Source: Anaerolineae bacterium
Lineage (GTDB): Bacteria; Chloroflexota; Anaerolineae; 4572-78; J111
Direction of reading: 5' to 3'
DNA: 13,028 bases
Assembly (NCBI GenBank): GCA_020433835.1
Contig: JAGRBY010000154.1
Span: 1-13,028, forward strand
Position numbers and translations under genes: made by a program. Every line of letters begins with the position of its first letter. Position 1 is the first letter of the stretch. The notes below the pieces were generated by a model, which was not told the origin of the DNA, ran no database searches, and worked only from the letters and a program-made list of their open reading frames with translations. Shown piece after piece: positions 1 through 6,803 of this stretch.

Positions 1-131
1 TGCCGGGCGACAATGTGGAGTTAACGGTGAAGTTGATTGTGCCGGTGGCCTTGGAAGACGGTTCGAAGTTCGCCATTCGTGAAGGTGGTCGAACTGTTGG
101 GGCCGGTGTTATCACTAAAATTATCGAGTAG
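1..131 (+). CDS. tuf: Elongation factor Tu, C-terminal end (partial)
   Basis: This is the last 42 codons of EF-Tu, the GTPase that delivers aminoacyl-tRNA to the ribosome; the start lies outside the window. Reading from base 3, the peptide opens with PGDNVEL and closes with [15 protein letters not shown] before a TAG stop at 129-131. The [18 protein letters not shown] block is the hallmark end of EF-Tu domain 3, which contacts tRNA and EF-Ts. A strong terminator follows 55 bases downstream, so tuf probably ends its own transcript (possibly the str operon rpsL-rpsG-fusA-tuf, not visible). The secE-nusG-ribosomal protein order after tuf is a common bacterial arrangement. Identification is secure despite the short length. 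No rpmG (L33) or tRNA gene is seen between tuf and secE. Confidence 0.95.
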   Translation, partial: PGDNVELTVKLIVPVALEDGSKFAIREGGRTVGAGVITKIIE

Positions 132-186
132 AGTTCGCGCTATCCGATTATAAATTTTCGCAATCTGACTTTTTATGAATAAGTCA

Positions 187-225
187 GGGGGTTGAGAGGC
201 TATTTTTCCTCTCTGCCCCCTTTTT
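187..225 (+). terminator. Rho-independent terminator after tuf
   Basis: The left arm GGGGGTTGAGAGG (187-199) pairs with CCTCTCTGCCCCC (208-220), giving a stem of about 13 pairs with one G-T wobble and one mismatch, followed directly by TTTTT (221-225). The loop is the 8 bases 200-207. It should end tuf transcription. secE-nusG then need read-through or their own promoter, which I could not identify in the 60 bases left. Confidence 0.85.
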
Positions 226-288
226 GTGAACAAACGACTAAACGCAGGATTGATATTTTTGTGTGATGTCGAGAGGAGTAGCTGTAAC

Positions 289-603
289 GTGGCAAAATCA
301 AAATCAAGATCAAATTCCACTACAGTCAGTACTCGAGAGCCTAATTTTCTCGTTAAGTACTTCAACGAAACGCGTGCTGAATTACGTAAAGTAACCTGGC
401 CAACTCGTGAGGAGACAAAAAATCTCACGTTGATCATTGTTGCTGTAACATTGGCTATGGCGATTTTTTTAGGAACCCTTGATTATCTGTTTCAAGTTGT
501 CGCGGCAGGGGTTATTAGTTTAAACCCAATTAGTATTGCTGTAGCTGTTGTGCTATTCGCAATTGGTACTGCTGCGTTCTATTTTAACAATCAAGAAGTG
601 TAA
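289..603 (+). CDS. secE: Preprotein translocase subunit SecE
   Basis: SecE is the small clamp subunit of the SecYEG protein-conducting channel in the cytoplasmic membrane. The 104-residue product carries the family signature around residues 29-43 (RAELRKVTWPTREET), the amphipathic surface helix, followed by a hydrophobic segment at about 46-70. A second hydrophobic stretch at about 80-99 (from NPISIAVAVV to FYF) is unusual for single-spanning bacterial SecE. The start is taken as GTG 289 because GAGAGGAG (271-278) lies 10 bases upstream and the preceding residues look non-coding; an in-frame GTG at 226 touches the terminator T run and has no ribosome binding site. nusG follows after 26 bases, so the two are probably co-transcribed, as in most bacteria. 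Confidence 0.92.
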   Translation: MAKSKSRSNSTTVSTREPNFLVKYFNETRAELRKVTWPTREETKNLTLIIVAVTLAMAIFLGTLDYLFQVVAAGVISLNPISIAVAVVLFAIGTAAFYFNNQEV

Positions 604-629
604 GTCAATTAGTACGTAAGAGTGCGTTT

Positions 630-1268
630 ATGGCTGATGAAAAAGACCTTGTAGAAGATGGTTTAGAAGAAGATATTGACGAAACTCTCGATGACGATGC
701 CGAATTTGATGATGAGGGCGATGAGTCTTCAGAGAAAAGGCCGAGCGATACAGGTTGGTATGTAATTCATAGCTATTCCGGCTATGAAAATAAGGTTCAG
801 AAAAATTTAATGCACCGTATTGAGTCGATGGGCATGCAAGATAGTATCTTTCAAATCGTTGTGCCTACTGAAGAAGAGGTAGAATTGAAAGATGGACATC
901 GGCGTACGGTCGAGCGACGCGTTTTTCCGGGATATATTTTGGTAGAAATGGTCTTGGATGAAGACTCGTGGTATGTGGTGAGAAACACACCCGGGGTTAC
1001 CGGATTTGTTGGTTCGGGTAACAAGCCAACACCTTTGCGTCAAGACGATGTTGATAAAATTCTCAAACGCATGGAAGCTGAAGCACCAAAAGTAAAAGTC
1101 AGCTTCAGAGTGGGCGATCGCGTTCGTATTGTTGAAGGACCTTTTGAAGACTTTATGGGTACGGTGGATGAGCTCGACCTTGATAGAACTCGCGTAAGAG
1201 TTCTTGTGAATTTCTTTGGTCGAGAGACACCGATAGATCTTGACTTTTTACAAGTAGAGCGAACATAA
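630..1268 (+). CDS. nusG: Transcription termination/antitermination factor NusG
   Basis: NusG binds the RNA polymerase clamp and links elongation to Rho, NusE or leading ribosomes. The 212-residue protein has an acidic, probably disordered N-terminal extension (residues 1-40, rich in Asp and Glu). The NGN domain runs about 43-145 (it starts WYVIHSYSGYENK, with the RRVFPGYILVEM core near 96-107 and NTPGVTGFVG near 119-128). The C-terminal KOW domain is at about 158-212 (VGDRVRIVEGPFEDFMG, then NFFGRETPIDLDFLQVE). ATG 630 is the only reasonable start; its ribosome binding site is weak (TAAGAG near 617-622), which suggests coupling to secE 26 bases upstream. The extension makes it longer than the roughly 180 residues of E. 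coli NusG. Assignment is certain. Confidence 0.97.
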   Translation: MADEKDLVEDGLEEDIDETLDDDAEFDDEGDESSEKRPSDTGWYVIHSYSGYENKVQKNLMHRIESMGMQDSIFQIVVPTEEEVELKDGHRRTVERRVFPGYILVEMVLDEDSWYVVRNTPGVTGFVGSGNKPTPLRQDDVDKILKRMEAEAPKVKVSFRVGDRVRIVEGPFEDFMGTVDELDLDRTRVRVLVNFFGRETPIDLDFLQVERT

Positions 1269-1319
1269 TTTTATGCTTGCTTGTTGAGCTGCATTACACG
1301 TGTTTAAAGGAATTGACGT

Positions 1320-1745
1320 ATGGCTAAAAAAATAAAAGCTATTGTAAAATTACAAATTCCTGCTGGTAAAGCTAACCCGGCTCCTCCAGTAGGTACGGCC
1401 TTGGGGCCTCATCAGATTAATATTATGGCGTTTTGTAAAGAATATAATGCCAGAACCCAACATCAGATGGGATCTATCATTCCGGCCGAGATTACTATTT
1501 TCACTGATCAAACTTTTTCGTTCATCACGAAAGCTCCTCCGGCCAGCGATTTAATTAAGAAAGCTGCGGGGCTTAGCAAAGGTTCTGGTGAACCCAATCG
1601 CAATAAAGTGGGCAAACTTACCCGCGCTCAGATACGAGAGATTGCCCAAAATAAAATGCAAGATTTAAACGCGATTGATATTGAAGGTGCAATGAAGCAA
1701 ATTGAAGGTTCTGCGCGTAGCATGGGCATAAAAATAGAAGACTAA
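1320..1745 (+). CDS. rplK: 50S ribosomal protein L11
   Basis: L11 forms the base of the GTPase-associated centre with 23S rRNA helices 43-44, and together with L10 and L12 it supports factor-dependent GTP hydrolysis. The 141-residue length is normal. The N-terminal domain contains the conserved stretch from [16 protein letters not shown] to [14 protein letters not shown] (residues ~15-44), the proline-rich thiostrepton/micrococcin-binding region. The C-terminal rRNA-binding domain includes [22 protein letters not shown] and ends with the usual [12 protein letters not shown]. In the proline loop the common PPVGPALG reads PPVGTALG, a mild substitution. AAAGGA at 1306-1311 supports ATG 1320. It is followed by rplA after 70 bases, in the standard rplK-rplA order. 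Confidence 0.98.
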   Translation: MAKKIKAIVKLQIPAGKANPAPPVGTALGPHQINIMAFCKEYNARTQHQMGSIIPAEITIFTDQTFSFITKAPPASDLIKKAAGLSKGSGEPNRNKVGKLTRAQIREIAQNKMQDLNAIDIEGAMKQIEGSARSMGIKIED

Positions 1746-1763
1746 ACGGTCTCTGTTTTTTCT

Positions 1764-1802
1764 GTGGGAGGGTCCCCACTTATGATGACCCGCTAATACC
1801 AC
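1764..1802 (+). promoter_or_regulatory. Candidate ribosomal protein L1 binding site (rplK-rplA mRNA)
   Basis: Outer helix GTGG (1764-1767) with CCAC (1799-1802), asymmetric internal loop GA (1768-1769) against GCTAATA (1792-1798), inner helix GGGTC (1770-1774) with GACCC (1787-1791). The GTGGGAG and ATGATGACCC elements resemble the L1 site on 23S rRNA helix 77 and its mRNA mimics, which lets free L1 repress its own operon. It sits just before the rplA ribosome binding site (AAGGAG, 1804-1809). An alternative hairpin, GTGGG with CCCAC, is mutually exclusive with it. Function is inferred from position and motif only. Confidence 0.5.
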
Positions 1803-1815
1803 TAAGGAGATAAAA

Positions 1816-2451
1816 ATGGCAAAGCATGGTAAAAAGTATCAGGAAGCAGCCAAACTGGTTGATAGCACGAAAGATTATACACCAGAAGAAGCTGTTGATT
1901 TAGTAAAAAAAACATCCTATGCAAGCTTTGATGCAACAATTGAAGCACATCTACGCATGGGGCTTGATCCAAGAAAAGCTGATCAGCAGATTCGAAGTAC
2001 TGTACAACTGCCGCACGGCACGGGACGTGTGGTAAGAGTACTGGTATTTGCTGAAGGTGAGGATCAAAAAAATGCTCTTGATGCCGGAGCCGATCATGCC
2101 GGCACAGATGAGTATATTCAAAAAATTCAGGATGGTTGGTTTGAGTTTGACGTTTCCGTGGCTACCCCTCCTGTTATGTCAAAAGTAGGTCGTTTAGGCC
2201 GACTTTTGGGGCCGCGTGGCTTAATGCCTAGCCCAAAAGCAGGGACCGTTGTTCCCGGTTCTGATATAGGGCGCGTCGTTTCAGAATTGAAATCGGGTCG
2301 GGTGGAGTTTAGGTTAGATAGAACCGCTAACGTTCATGTTCCAATTGGTAAAGCCAGCTTCTCAGAAAAGCAGCTTTTTGAGAATTTGTCGGCATTGATG
2401 GAAGCGATTGTTCAGGCAAAGCCTTCGGCCTCAAAAGGGGCTTTATATTAG
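1816..2451 (+). CDS. rplA: 50S ribosomal protein L1, C-terminus lost to an apparent frameshift
   Basis: L1 forms the mobile L1 stalk that helps release E-site tRNA and represses its own mRNA. The open frame is 211 residues: domain I begins [15 protein letters not shown], the central part has the conserved [27 protein letters not shown] block (given here only as a name for the loop near residues 117-143), and [19 protein letters not shown] precedes the end. L1 normally runs to about 230 residues, ending in a strand with SxTMGPGVKVDP. Here the frame stops at TAG 2449 right after [10 protein letters not shown], and the expected ending is encoded at once in the +1 frame (see the next entry). Removing one G of the GGGG run (2437-2440) restores a 237-residue L1. 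ATG 1816 is preceded by AAGGAG. A sequencing or assembly indel is the likeliest cause. Confidence 0.95.
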   Translation: MAKHGKKYQEAAKLVDSTKDYTPEEAVDLVKKTSYASFDATIEAHLRMGLDPRKADQQIRSTVQLPHGTGRVVRVLVFAEGEDQKNALDAGADHAGTDEYIQKIQDGWFEFDVSVATPPVMSKVGRLGRLLGPRGLMPSPKAGTVVPGSDIGRVVSELKSGRVEFRLDRTANVHVPIGKASFSEKQLFENLSALMEAIVQAKPSASKGALY

Positions 2452-2530
2452 GCGCGTGGCTTTGAGTGCTACTATGGGGCCTGGCGTTAAGGTTGACCCC
2501 ATGCAGGCGATGCAGTTGAAATTGGCTTAG
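2440..2530 (+). other. rplA: Out-of-frame remainder of rplA (L1 C-terminal strand)
   Basis: From CTT 2441 the +1 frame reads [20 protein letters not shown] and continues nine residues to TAG 2528-2530. This is the conserved L1 C-terminus and joins smoothly to the upstream SKG if one base of the AAAAGGGG tract (2433-2440) is dropped. It has no start codon or ribosome binding site of its own. It is either part of a full-length L1 hidden by a one-base insertion, or it is reached by +1 frameshifting. Confidence 0.85.
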
Positions 2531-2610
2531 TTTTAAATTAGTCACGCTTTATTATCTTGGAGAACTAGCTTATATAACGTAGTTTTTACAAGTTAATATC
2601 ATAGATGATT

Positions 2611-2673
2611 GCTGAAGACAGCAGGTGTGCATCTTTGAATGCACTTAATACATAGCCTGCCGAGGTAAGATCC
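2611..2673 (+). promoter_or_regulatory. L10 leader (autoregulatory rplJ-rplL mRNA element)
   Basis: The block GAAGACAGCAGG (2614-2625) and its partner CCTGCCGAGGTAAGATCC (2656-2673) reproduce the conserved core of the bacterial L10 leader, the mRNA site bound by the L10(L12)4 complex. GCAGG (2621-2625) pairs with CCTGC (2656-2660), and GTGCAT (2627-2632) with ATGCAC (2639-2644), leaving internal bulges that carry the conserved unpaired bases. It lies in the 276-base untranslated stretch between rplA and rplJ, upstream of a terminator hairpin, so excess L10-L12 probably favours termination or translational repression. Recognition is by motif; no covariance search was run. Confidence 0.85.
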
Positions 2674-2735
2674 TAGAAATCCTTGAGTCAATTTATATTT
2701 TTTGTAAGTTACTCTTTTGTTTTATTTTTCTATGT

Positions 2736-2770
2736 GTCTCTACCTTGGTTTGGTAGAGACTTTTTTATTT
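2736..2770 (+). terminator. Attenuator-type terminator hairpin ahead of rplJ
   Basis: GTCTCTACC (2736-2744) and GGTAGAGAC (2752-2760) form a perfect nine-pair stem with a 7-base loop, followed by TTTTTTATTT (2761-2770). It stands between the L10 leader and the rplJ ribosome binding site, on the same transcript. It can therefore act as an attenuator controlled by the L10 leader rather than as the plain end of the rplK-rplA unit. Confidence 0.8.
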
Positions 2771-2806
2771 ATCAAGAAAAATCATTAAAGAAAGGAGGAT
2801 CAAAAC

Positions 2807-3373
2807 TTGGCTATAACGCGCGAAAAGAAAGAGGAGTTGATTGCTCAATATGTTCAGGAAATCAACGATAGTGAAGGTTTAATTATTACTGAATATCGTG
2901 GTCTGAGTGTGCAGCAAATTCAAGAGCTTCGGTCTAAGATTCGGGAAGCGGAAGGTAGCTATGCTGTTGTTAAAAATACTTTAGCCAGGCGTGCGCTTGC
3001 AGAAGCTGGGATAAATGTTGACAGTAGCTTGTTGACCGGCCCGATCGGGATAGGTTTTTGTCATCAAAACCTTCCAGGTGTAGCTAAAGCCGTAACGGAT
3101 TTTGCTAAATCTAATGATAAAATGGTCGTTAGAGGTGGTTTAATTGGGAGTAGCGTTATTGACGAGGCTGGAGTTAAAGAGCTAACCAAGTTACCCCCCA
3201 TCGAAGTTGTTCGTGCTCAGTTGCTTGGTTTGCTTAATACCCCGGCTTCTCAGTTGGTTGGTGTGCTCAATGCCCCGGCATCGCAGTTTGTGGGTGTATT
3301 GTCTGGTGGTGTACGTCAGGTGGTCAACGTTCTCAATGCCTATGCTACCAAAAATCCGGAAGAAGCGGCTTAG
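2807..3373 (+). CDS. rplJ: 50S ribosomal protein L10
   Basis: L10 anchors the L7/L12 dimers to the ribosome at the base of the stalk and also acts as the operon repressor with L12. The 188-residue product has the rRNA-binding N-terminal domain (AITREKKEELIAQYVQEI, then SEGLIITEYRGLS and YAVVKNTLARRAL at about 50-62). The C-terminal helical spine carries near-repeated TPASQLVGVLN and APASQFVGVLS segments at about 144-166, where L12 dimers dock. The start is TTG 2807: a strong AAAGGAGG (2791-2798) lies 8 bases upstream and the next codons give the standard AITRE beginning, while no ATG fits. An unusual start may help keep L10 below L12. rplL follows after 86 bases with its own ribosome binding site. 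Confidence 0.97.
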   Translation: MAITREKKEELIAQYVQEINDSEGLIITEYRGLSVQQIQELRSKIREAEGSYAVVKNTLARRALAEAGINVDSSLLTGPIGIGFCHQNLPGVAKAVTDFAKSNDKMVVRGGLIGSSVIDEAGVKELTKLPPIEVVRAQLLGLLNTPASQLVGVLNAPASQFVGVLSGGVRQVVNVLNAYATKNPEEAA

Positions 3374-3459
3374 GTGGATGGCCGTCGAGAATAAGTGTTG
3401 TATTTATTTTGTGACAAAAAGATTAACTAAATCATTTTATACATAAGGAGTTTTAGAAA

Positions 3460-3852
3460 ATGGCTGATATTCAAAAGCTTGCAGAAGAATTGAGTCAATT
3501 GACCGTTTTAGAAGCGGCTGATTTAACCAAAATTTTGGAAGAAAAATGGGGCGTTAGCGCCGCTGCTCCGGCTGCGGTCATGGCTGCTCCGGTTGCTGTT
3601 GCTGGTGACGGTGGTGCCGCTGTTGAAGAAGAAGAGAAGACCGAATTTGATGTTACCCTGAAAGATGTTGGGGCTAAGAAAATTCAGGTTATTAAAGCCG
3701 TTCGTACCCTTCGCTCTGACTTGGGCTTGAAAGAAGCTAAAGAATTGGTTGACAGTGCTCCGGCTAAAATTCTCGAAGCCGTTAGCAAAGAATCCGCCGA
3801 AGACGCCAAAAGCAAATTGGAAGCTGAAGGCGCAGTCGTCGAAGTTGCGTAG
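3460..3852 (+). CDS. rplL: 50S ribosomal protein L7/L12
   Basis: L7/L12 is the multi-copy stalk protein that recruits and activates EF-Tu, EF-G, IF2 and RF3. The 130 residues show the N-terminal dimerisation domain (about 1-33, [26 protein letters not shown] as a helix pair), an Ala/Pro/Val/Gly hinge at about 34-55, an acidic patch EEEEK, and the C-terminal factor-binding domain at about 60-130. That last domain has the [10 protein letters not shown] and [14 protein letters not shown] helices. A good Shine-Dalgarno sequence (AAGGAG, 3445-3450) precedes ATG 3460. It is the last gene of this cluster: a terminator begins 19 bases after the stop, and rpoB, its usual downstream neighbour in many bacteria, is not here. 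Confidence 0.98.
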   Translation: MADIQKLAEELSQLTVLEAADLTKILEEKWGVSAAAPAAVMAAPVAVAGDGGAAVEEEEKTEFDVTLKDVGAKKIQVIKAVRTLRSDLGLKEAKELVDSAPAKILEAVSKESAEDAKSKLEAEGAVVEVA

Positions 3853-3870
3853 AACTTACCAAAATGAAAA

Positions 3871-3901
3871 GGGCCTGCTTGTTTTAGCAGGCCCTTTTTT
3901 T
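3871..3901 (+). terminator. Terminator between convergent rplL and the nucleotidyltransferase gene
   Basis: GGGCCTGCT (3871-3879) and AGCAGGCCC (3886-3894) form a perfect nine-pair stem with a 6-base loop, then TTTTTTT (3895-3901). On the - strand the same stem is followed by TTTTCATTTT, so it can also end the convergent gene. The stop codon of that gene (3900-3902) lies inside the T run, so the two 3' ends share this element. Confidence 0.92.
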
Positions 3902-6404
3902 ATTCCAGAGGCGAAATTCTTTCAACAATTTGGGCATACTCGTCGGCTAAGGCTTCAGCCTCAATTTGTGATTCGGCTTCTGTCGTAATTCTAAAGTAGG
4001 GTTGATCAGGGTCTGGCACGATCAAGCCCCATTTGTTTATACCCAGATTCACCTTGATACCGTAGTTTGTATCTTGATTTTTGTCGTTACTGAACTTTTC
4101 ATTGATTAAGCGCATGACCCTTGGTTTTGCTTCCCAGACGCAGGAAACTCTTCGCTCGGCCACGAAGTAAGGCGGGAGATTTAAGGTGATGTCACTGATA
4201 GAAATTTTTTGCGTGGCCAGATATTCTAGTAATTTTGCCAGCGCCATCATTCCGTCCGTCGTACTGTGGAAGTCGGGAAAGATAAAGTTGCCTTTACCGT
4301 CGCAGCCCATAATAACGTGATGCGTATGTGTTGCTTTAACAAGGGCATCCGTTTCCATTTCTGTTCGCAGGATCTTGCCACTGTGACGCTCGGCGATCTG
4401 CTCGAAGATGTTGGGCATGTTGGTTGGGATAGCAATGGTACTACCGGGTGCGTCCCGCAGTGCCAGTTCGACCATGAGAGCGCAGGCTGTAATCCCTCGC
4501 AGTAGGTTGCCCCGGTCATCGACAAAAATAATTTTTTCTCCGCCCGGATAGAGCCGCGCCCCAAATTGAGCACCCAAAGCGGTGGTGATCAACTGCATTT
4601 GTTTAAGAGTAGTTTGAAGCTGCGATTGACTGGGCAGTGTATTGATCTTATCGATGTTGGCGTTGAGCGCTACTACATTACATTGCAATTCATCAAGGAT
4701 GATGGGTAATACATTTGCTATAGGCGCATCGGCGAAATCGATGACCAAATTAAAGCCAAAATCTTGAATGGCTTTGGTGTTGAGCAGTTTAAGATAATCA
4801 TCGATATACCGCTCTCGAACGTTTTGAGCGTAGTCGATAATACCAATGTCATCGAGATAGACGCGTCGAAAATCTTCTCGAAAGAAGATGCGCTCAATGG
4901 TTCGTTCGTTATCTTTGCTGATGTTAAGCCCTTCGTTGTCCATAAAGCGAATATCGACCACTCGTTGATCGAATGGTGAAAGCCGGACGTGAACGCCCGC
5001 TTCGGCGCGACTAATTTTGGTAAAGTAGCGTGCCACGGGAATAGGCTGACTGCCCAAGTCCCACACGTTGACGCCGGCCGACGGTAACCCGGAGATGATG
5101 GCCCGTTTAATCATGCGCGGACTGCGGTGCGTATCGCGATTGATGGTCACCACACTCCCCTTGTTAAGCGTTGCTCCGAATGCTGCTCCCAGCTTGCTGC
5201 TGAACTCGGGCGTAAGGTCGATATTGACAACACCGGTTACGCCATAACGACCAAAGAGAACGCGCCGGCCTTGTGAACCCCAAATGATGCTGCTGTTGAC
5301 AATTGCCCCCGGTTCAACCTCTTTGCCGGGCCAAATTTTGACGCTGGGGTGAATAACCGCCCCCTCGCCAATGATAGTGCCATCGCCAATAACTGCGCTT
5401 TCAAAAACGGTGGAATAGGTTTTTAAGCTGCACTGCCTTAAAACAACAGCCCCGCTCAATTGCGCTCTTTCGCCGATATAGCAGTTACGCCACACAATCG
5501 ACCGATCGATCTGCGCTCCATTATCGACCACTGTGTAATCGCGAATAACGGTTGGACCGCGAATAGAGACATCATCTTTTATTTGAACGGAATTCCCCAG
5601 GTAAAGTGGCCCTTCCAAATGCGCTGTTGGGGAAATTTCAACATCTTGTCCAGCCCAGACCCCATTGCCAATGTATCGACCTAAACTTATTCCTTCAACT
5701 TTTCCTTCTAACGCATTGGCGGTAGCGCGGATATATTCAGCGATGTTGCCAACATCGCACCAATAGCCTTCGGCAACATACCCATATAGAGGATAGCCCT
5801 TGTCATGCAGCATGGGAAATAAATCTTTGGCGAAGTCAAAAGGGGTGTTTGAAGGGATAAAATCTAAGATATCCGGCTCTAAAACGTAGATGCCCGTGTT
5901 GATGTGGTCAGACATAACCGACCCGCGGCTGGGCTTCTCTTGAAAATGGGTAATCTGCCCCAGCGAGTTGGTGGTGATAACCCCGTATTCGACCGGATTG
6001 GAAATATTATAGATGGCTATGGTCGCTAACGTTTTGGCCTGTTTGTGGTAATTAATTAAATCAACCAGGTTAAAGTTCGTTAAAGCATCACCGCTGATAA
6101 CCATAAAGGTATCATCTAAAAAATCGAGCGCATTTCTTACGCTGCCGGCGGTACCCAACGGCGTCTCTTCGACACTGTAACGAATAGGTAGACCAATCGC
6201 CGAGCCATCACCAAAATAATCTTGAATCAAATCGGCCAGGTACTGGACTGTAATGACGACTTCCGTGATACCGTGCCGCTTTAACAAATCAAGAATATGG
6301 CTCATCACGGGCTTATTGACAATGGGTATCATAGGCTTGGGTCTTTGAATTGTCAGTGGGCGAAGCCTCGAGCCAGACCCACCAGCCATGACAACCGCTT
6401 TCAT
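3900..6404 (-). CDS. Sugar-1-phosphate nucleotidyltransferase fused to a degenerate phosphomannomutase domain
   Basis: An 834-residue three-part fusion, probably making an NDP-sugar (GDP-mannose or a glucose/mannose analogue) for glycans in the cytoplasm. Residues 1-235 are an NTP_transferase domain: [11 protein letters not shown] (8-18) and RPKPMIP (21-27) bind the nucleotide and phosphate, SGD (104-106) holds the catalytic Asp, followed by EKP (156-158) and CDVGN (216-220). Residues about 250-375 are hexapeptide (left-handed beta-helix) repeats. Residues about 380-834 align with alpha-D-phosphohexomutases, but the catalytic loops are altered: [10 protein letters not shown] replaces the TASHNP-type serine loop, RLYPGGEK the DGDGDR metal loop, GCDGKGNF the GExSGH loop, and PDPDQPYFR the RPSGTEP loop. 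Mutase activity is therefore doubtful; a regulatory or structural role is my inference. ATG 6404 has GGGAG upstream at 10 bases. It stands alone, convergent with rplL. Exact substrate unknown. Confidence 0.88.
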   Translation of the reverse strand: MKAVVMAGGSGSRLRPLTIQRPKPMIPIVNKPVMSHILDLLKRHGITEVVITVQYLADLIQDYFGDGSAIGLPIRYSVEETPLGTAGSVRNALDFLDDTFMVISGDALTNFNLVDLINYHKQAKTLATIAIYNISNPVEYGVITTNSLGQITHFQEKPSRGSVMSDHINTGIYVLEPDILDFIPSNTPFDFAKDLFPMLHDKGYPLYGYVAEGYWCDVGNIAEYIRATANALEGKVEGISLGRYIGNGVWAGQDVEISPTAHLEGPLYLGNSVQIKDDVSIRGPTVIRDYTVVDNGAQIDRSIVWRNCYIGERAQLSGAVVLRQCSLKTYSTVFESAVIGDGTIIGEGAVIHPSVKIWPGKEVEPGAIVNSSIIWGSQGRRVLFGRYGVTGVVNIDLTPEFSSKLGAAFGATLNKGSVVTINRDTHRSPRMIKRAIISGLPSAGVNVWDLGSQPIPVARYFTKISRAEAGVHVRLSPFDQRVVDIRFMDNEGLNISKDNERTIERIFFREDFRRVYLDDIGIIDYAQNVRERYIDDYLKLLNTKAIQDFGFNLVIDFADAPIANVLPIILDELQCNVVALNANIDKINTLPSQSQLQTTLKQMQLITTALGAQFGARLYPGGEKIIFVDDRGNLLRGITACALMVELALRDAPGSTIAIPTNMPNIFEQIAERHSGKILRTEMETDALVKATHTHHVIMGCDGKGNFIFPDFHSTTDGMMALAKLLEYLATQKISISDITLNLPPYFVAERRVSCVWEAKPRVMRLINEKFSNDKNQDTNYGIKVNLGINKWGLIVPDPDQPYFRITTEAESQIEAEALADEYAQIVERISPLE

Positions 6405-6533
6405 AGATATATTTCTCCCGTGGTCTCTTGCGTTAATTTGCCGTCAGTAGACCGCATGTCCTGAGTAGGTCAGCCTGCGAAACGTATCGAAAGGTGCGTT
6501 GTGGTCTAATGACTGTCCTTTTTTTGCAGACCT

Positions 6534-6562
6534 ATCATACCATAAACTTAATTAGTCGTAAA
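6534..6562 (-). promoter_or_regulatory. Candidate promoter of the nucleotidyltransferase gene
   Basis: On the - strand, TTTACG (6562-6557) and TATGAT (6539-6534) are separated by 17 bases, matching the sigma-70 consensus at 4 and 5 of 6 positions. The predicted start near 6527 gives a leader of about 120 bases before ATG 6404. The 249-base gap between the two divergent genes (6405-6653) holds this promoter and that of the fasciclin gene; I see no recognisable riboswitch in it. Confidence 0.5.
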
Positions 6563-6606
6563 TTACACTGCGTCGAATCAGTTCTAAGATAAAGCCAAGC
6601 CACATA

Positions 6607-6635
6607 TTTCCAATTGCCTCAGACTCGTTTATAAT
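6607..6635 (+). promoter_or_regulatory. Candidate promoter of the fasciclin gene
   Basis: TTTCCA (6607-6612, 4 of 6) and a perfect TATAAT (6630-6635) lie 17 bases apart. The start near 6642 would give an mRNA leader of about 160 bases before TTG 6804. No stable hairpin stands out in that leader. Confidence 0.55.
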
Positions 6636-6803
6636 TGTACTAAGACTACCCAAGTGCAGATACTTTTCAACCCGAGAAAACATCGTCTGCTAAGAGCCAT
6701 AAGGACAGAGGAGAGTTCTTGTAAAAAAGCTTTTCGACCTCTTTACTTTTATCCCATTTCTAATAAAAATCCAAGTATCAATTATAATTTAGGAGGTAGG
6801 AAA

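Noticed and set aside
226..288. N-terminal extension of SecE from GTG 226
   Set aside because: The codon abuts the T run of the tuf terminator, has no ribosome binding site, and the extra 21 residues look unlike SecE, while GTG 289 has GAGAGGAG upstream.
6405..6533. Riboswitch in the leader of the nucleotidyltransferase gene
   Set aside because: I looked for known aptamer cores (for example c-di-GMP, SAM, cobalamin) and found none; only weak five-base pairings are present.
6654..6803. Longer start (GTG 6654) for the fasciclin protein
   Set aside because: It would place 50 mostly basic residues before a clear signal peptide and has no ribosome binding site; TTG 6804 follows AGGAGG at the right distance.
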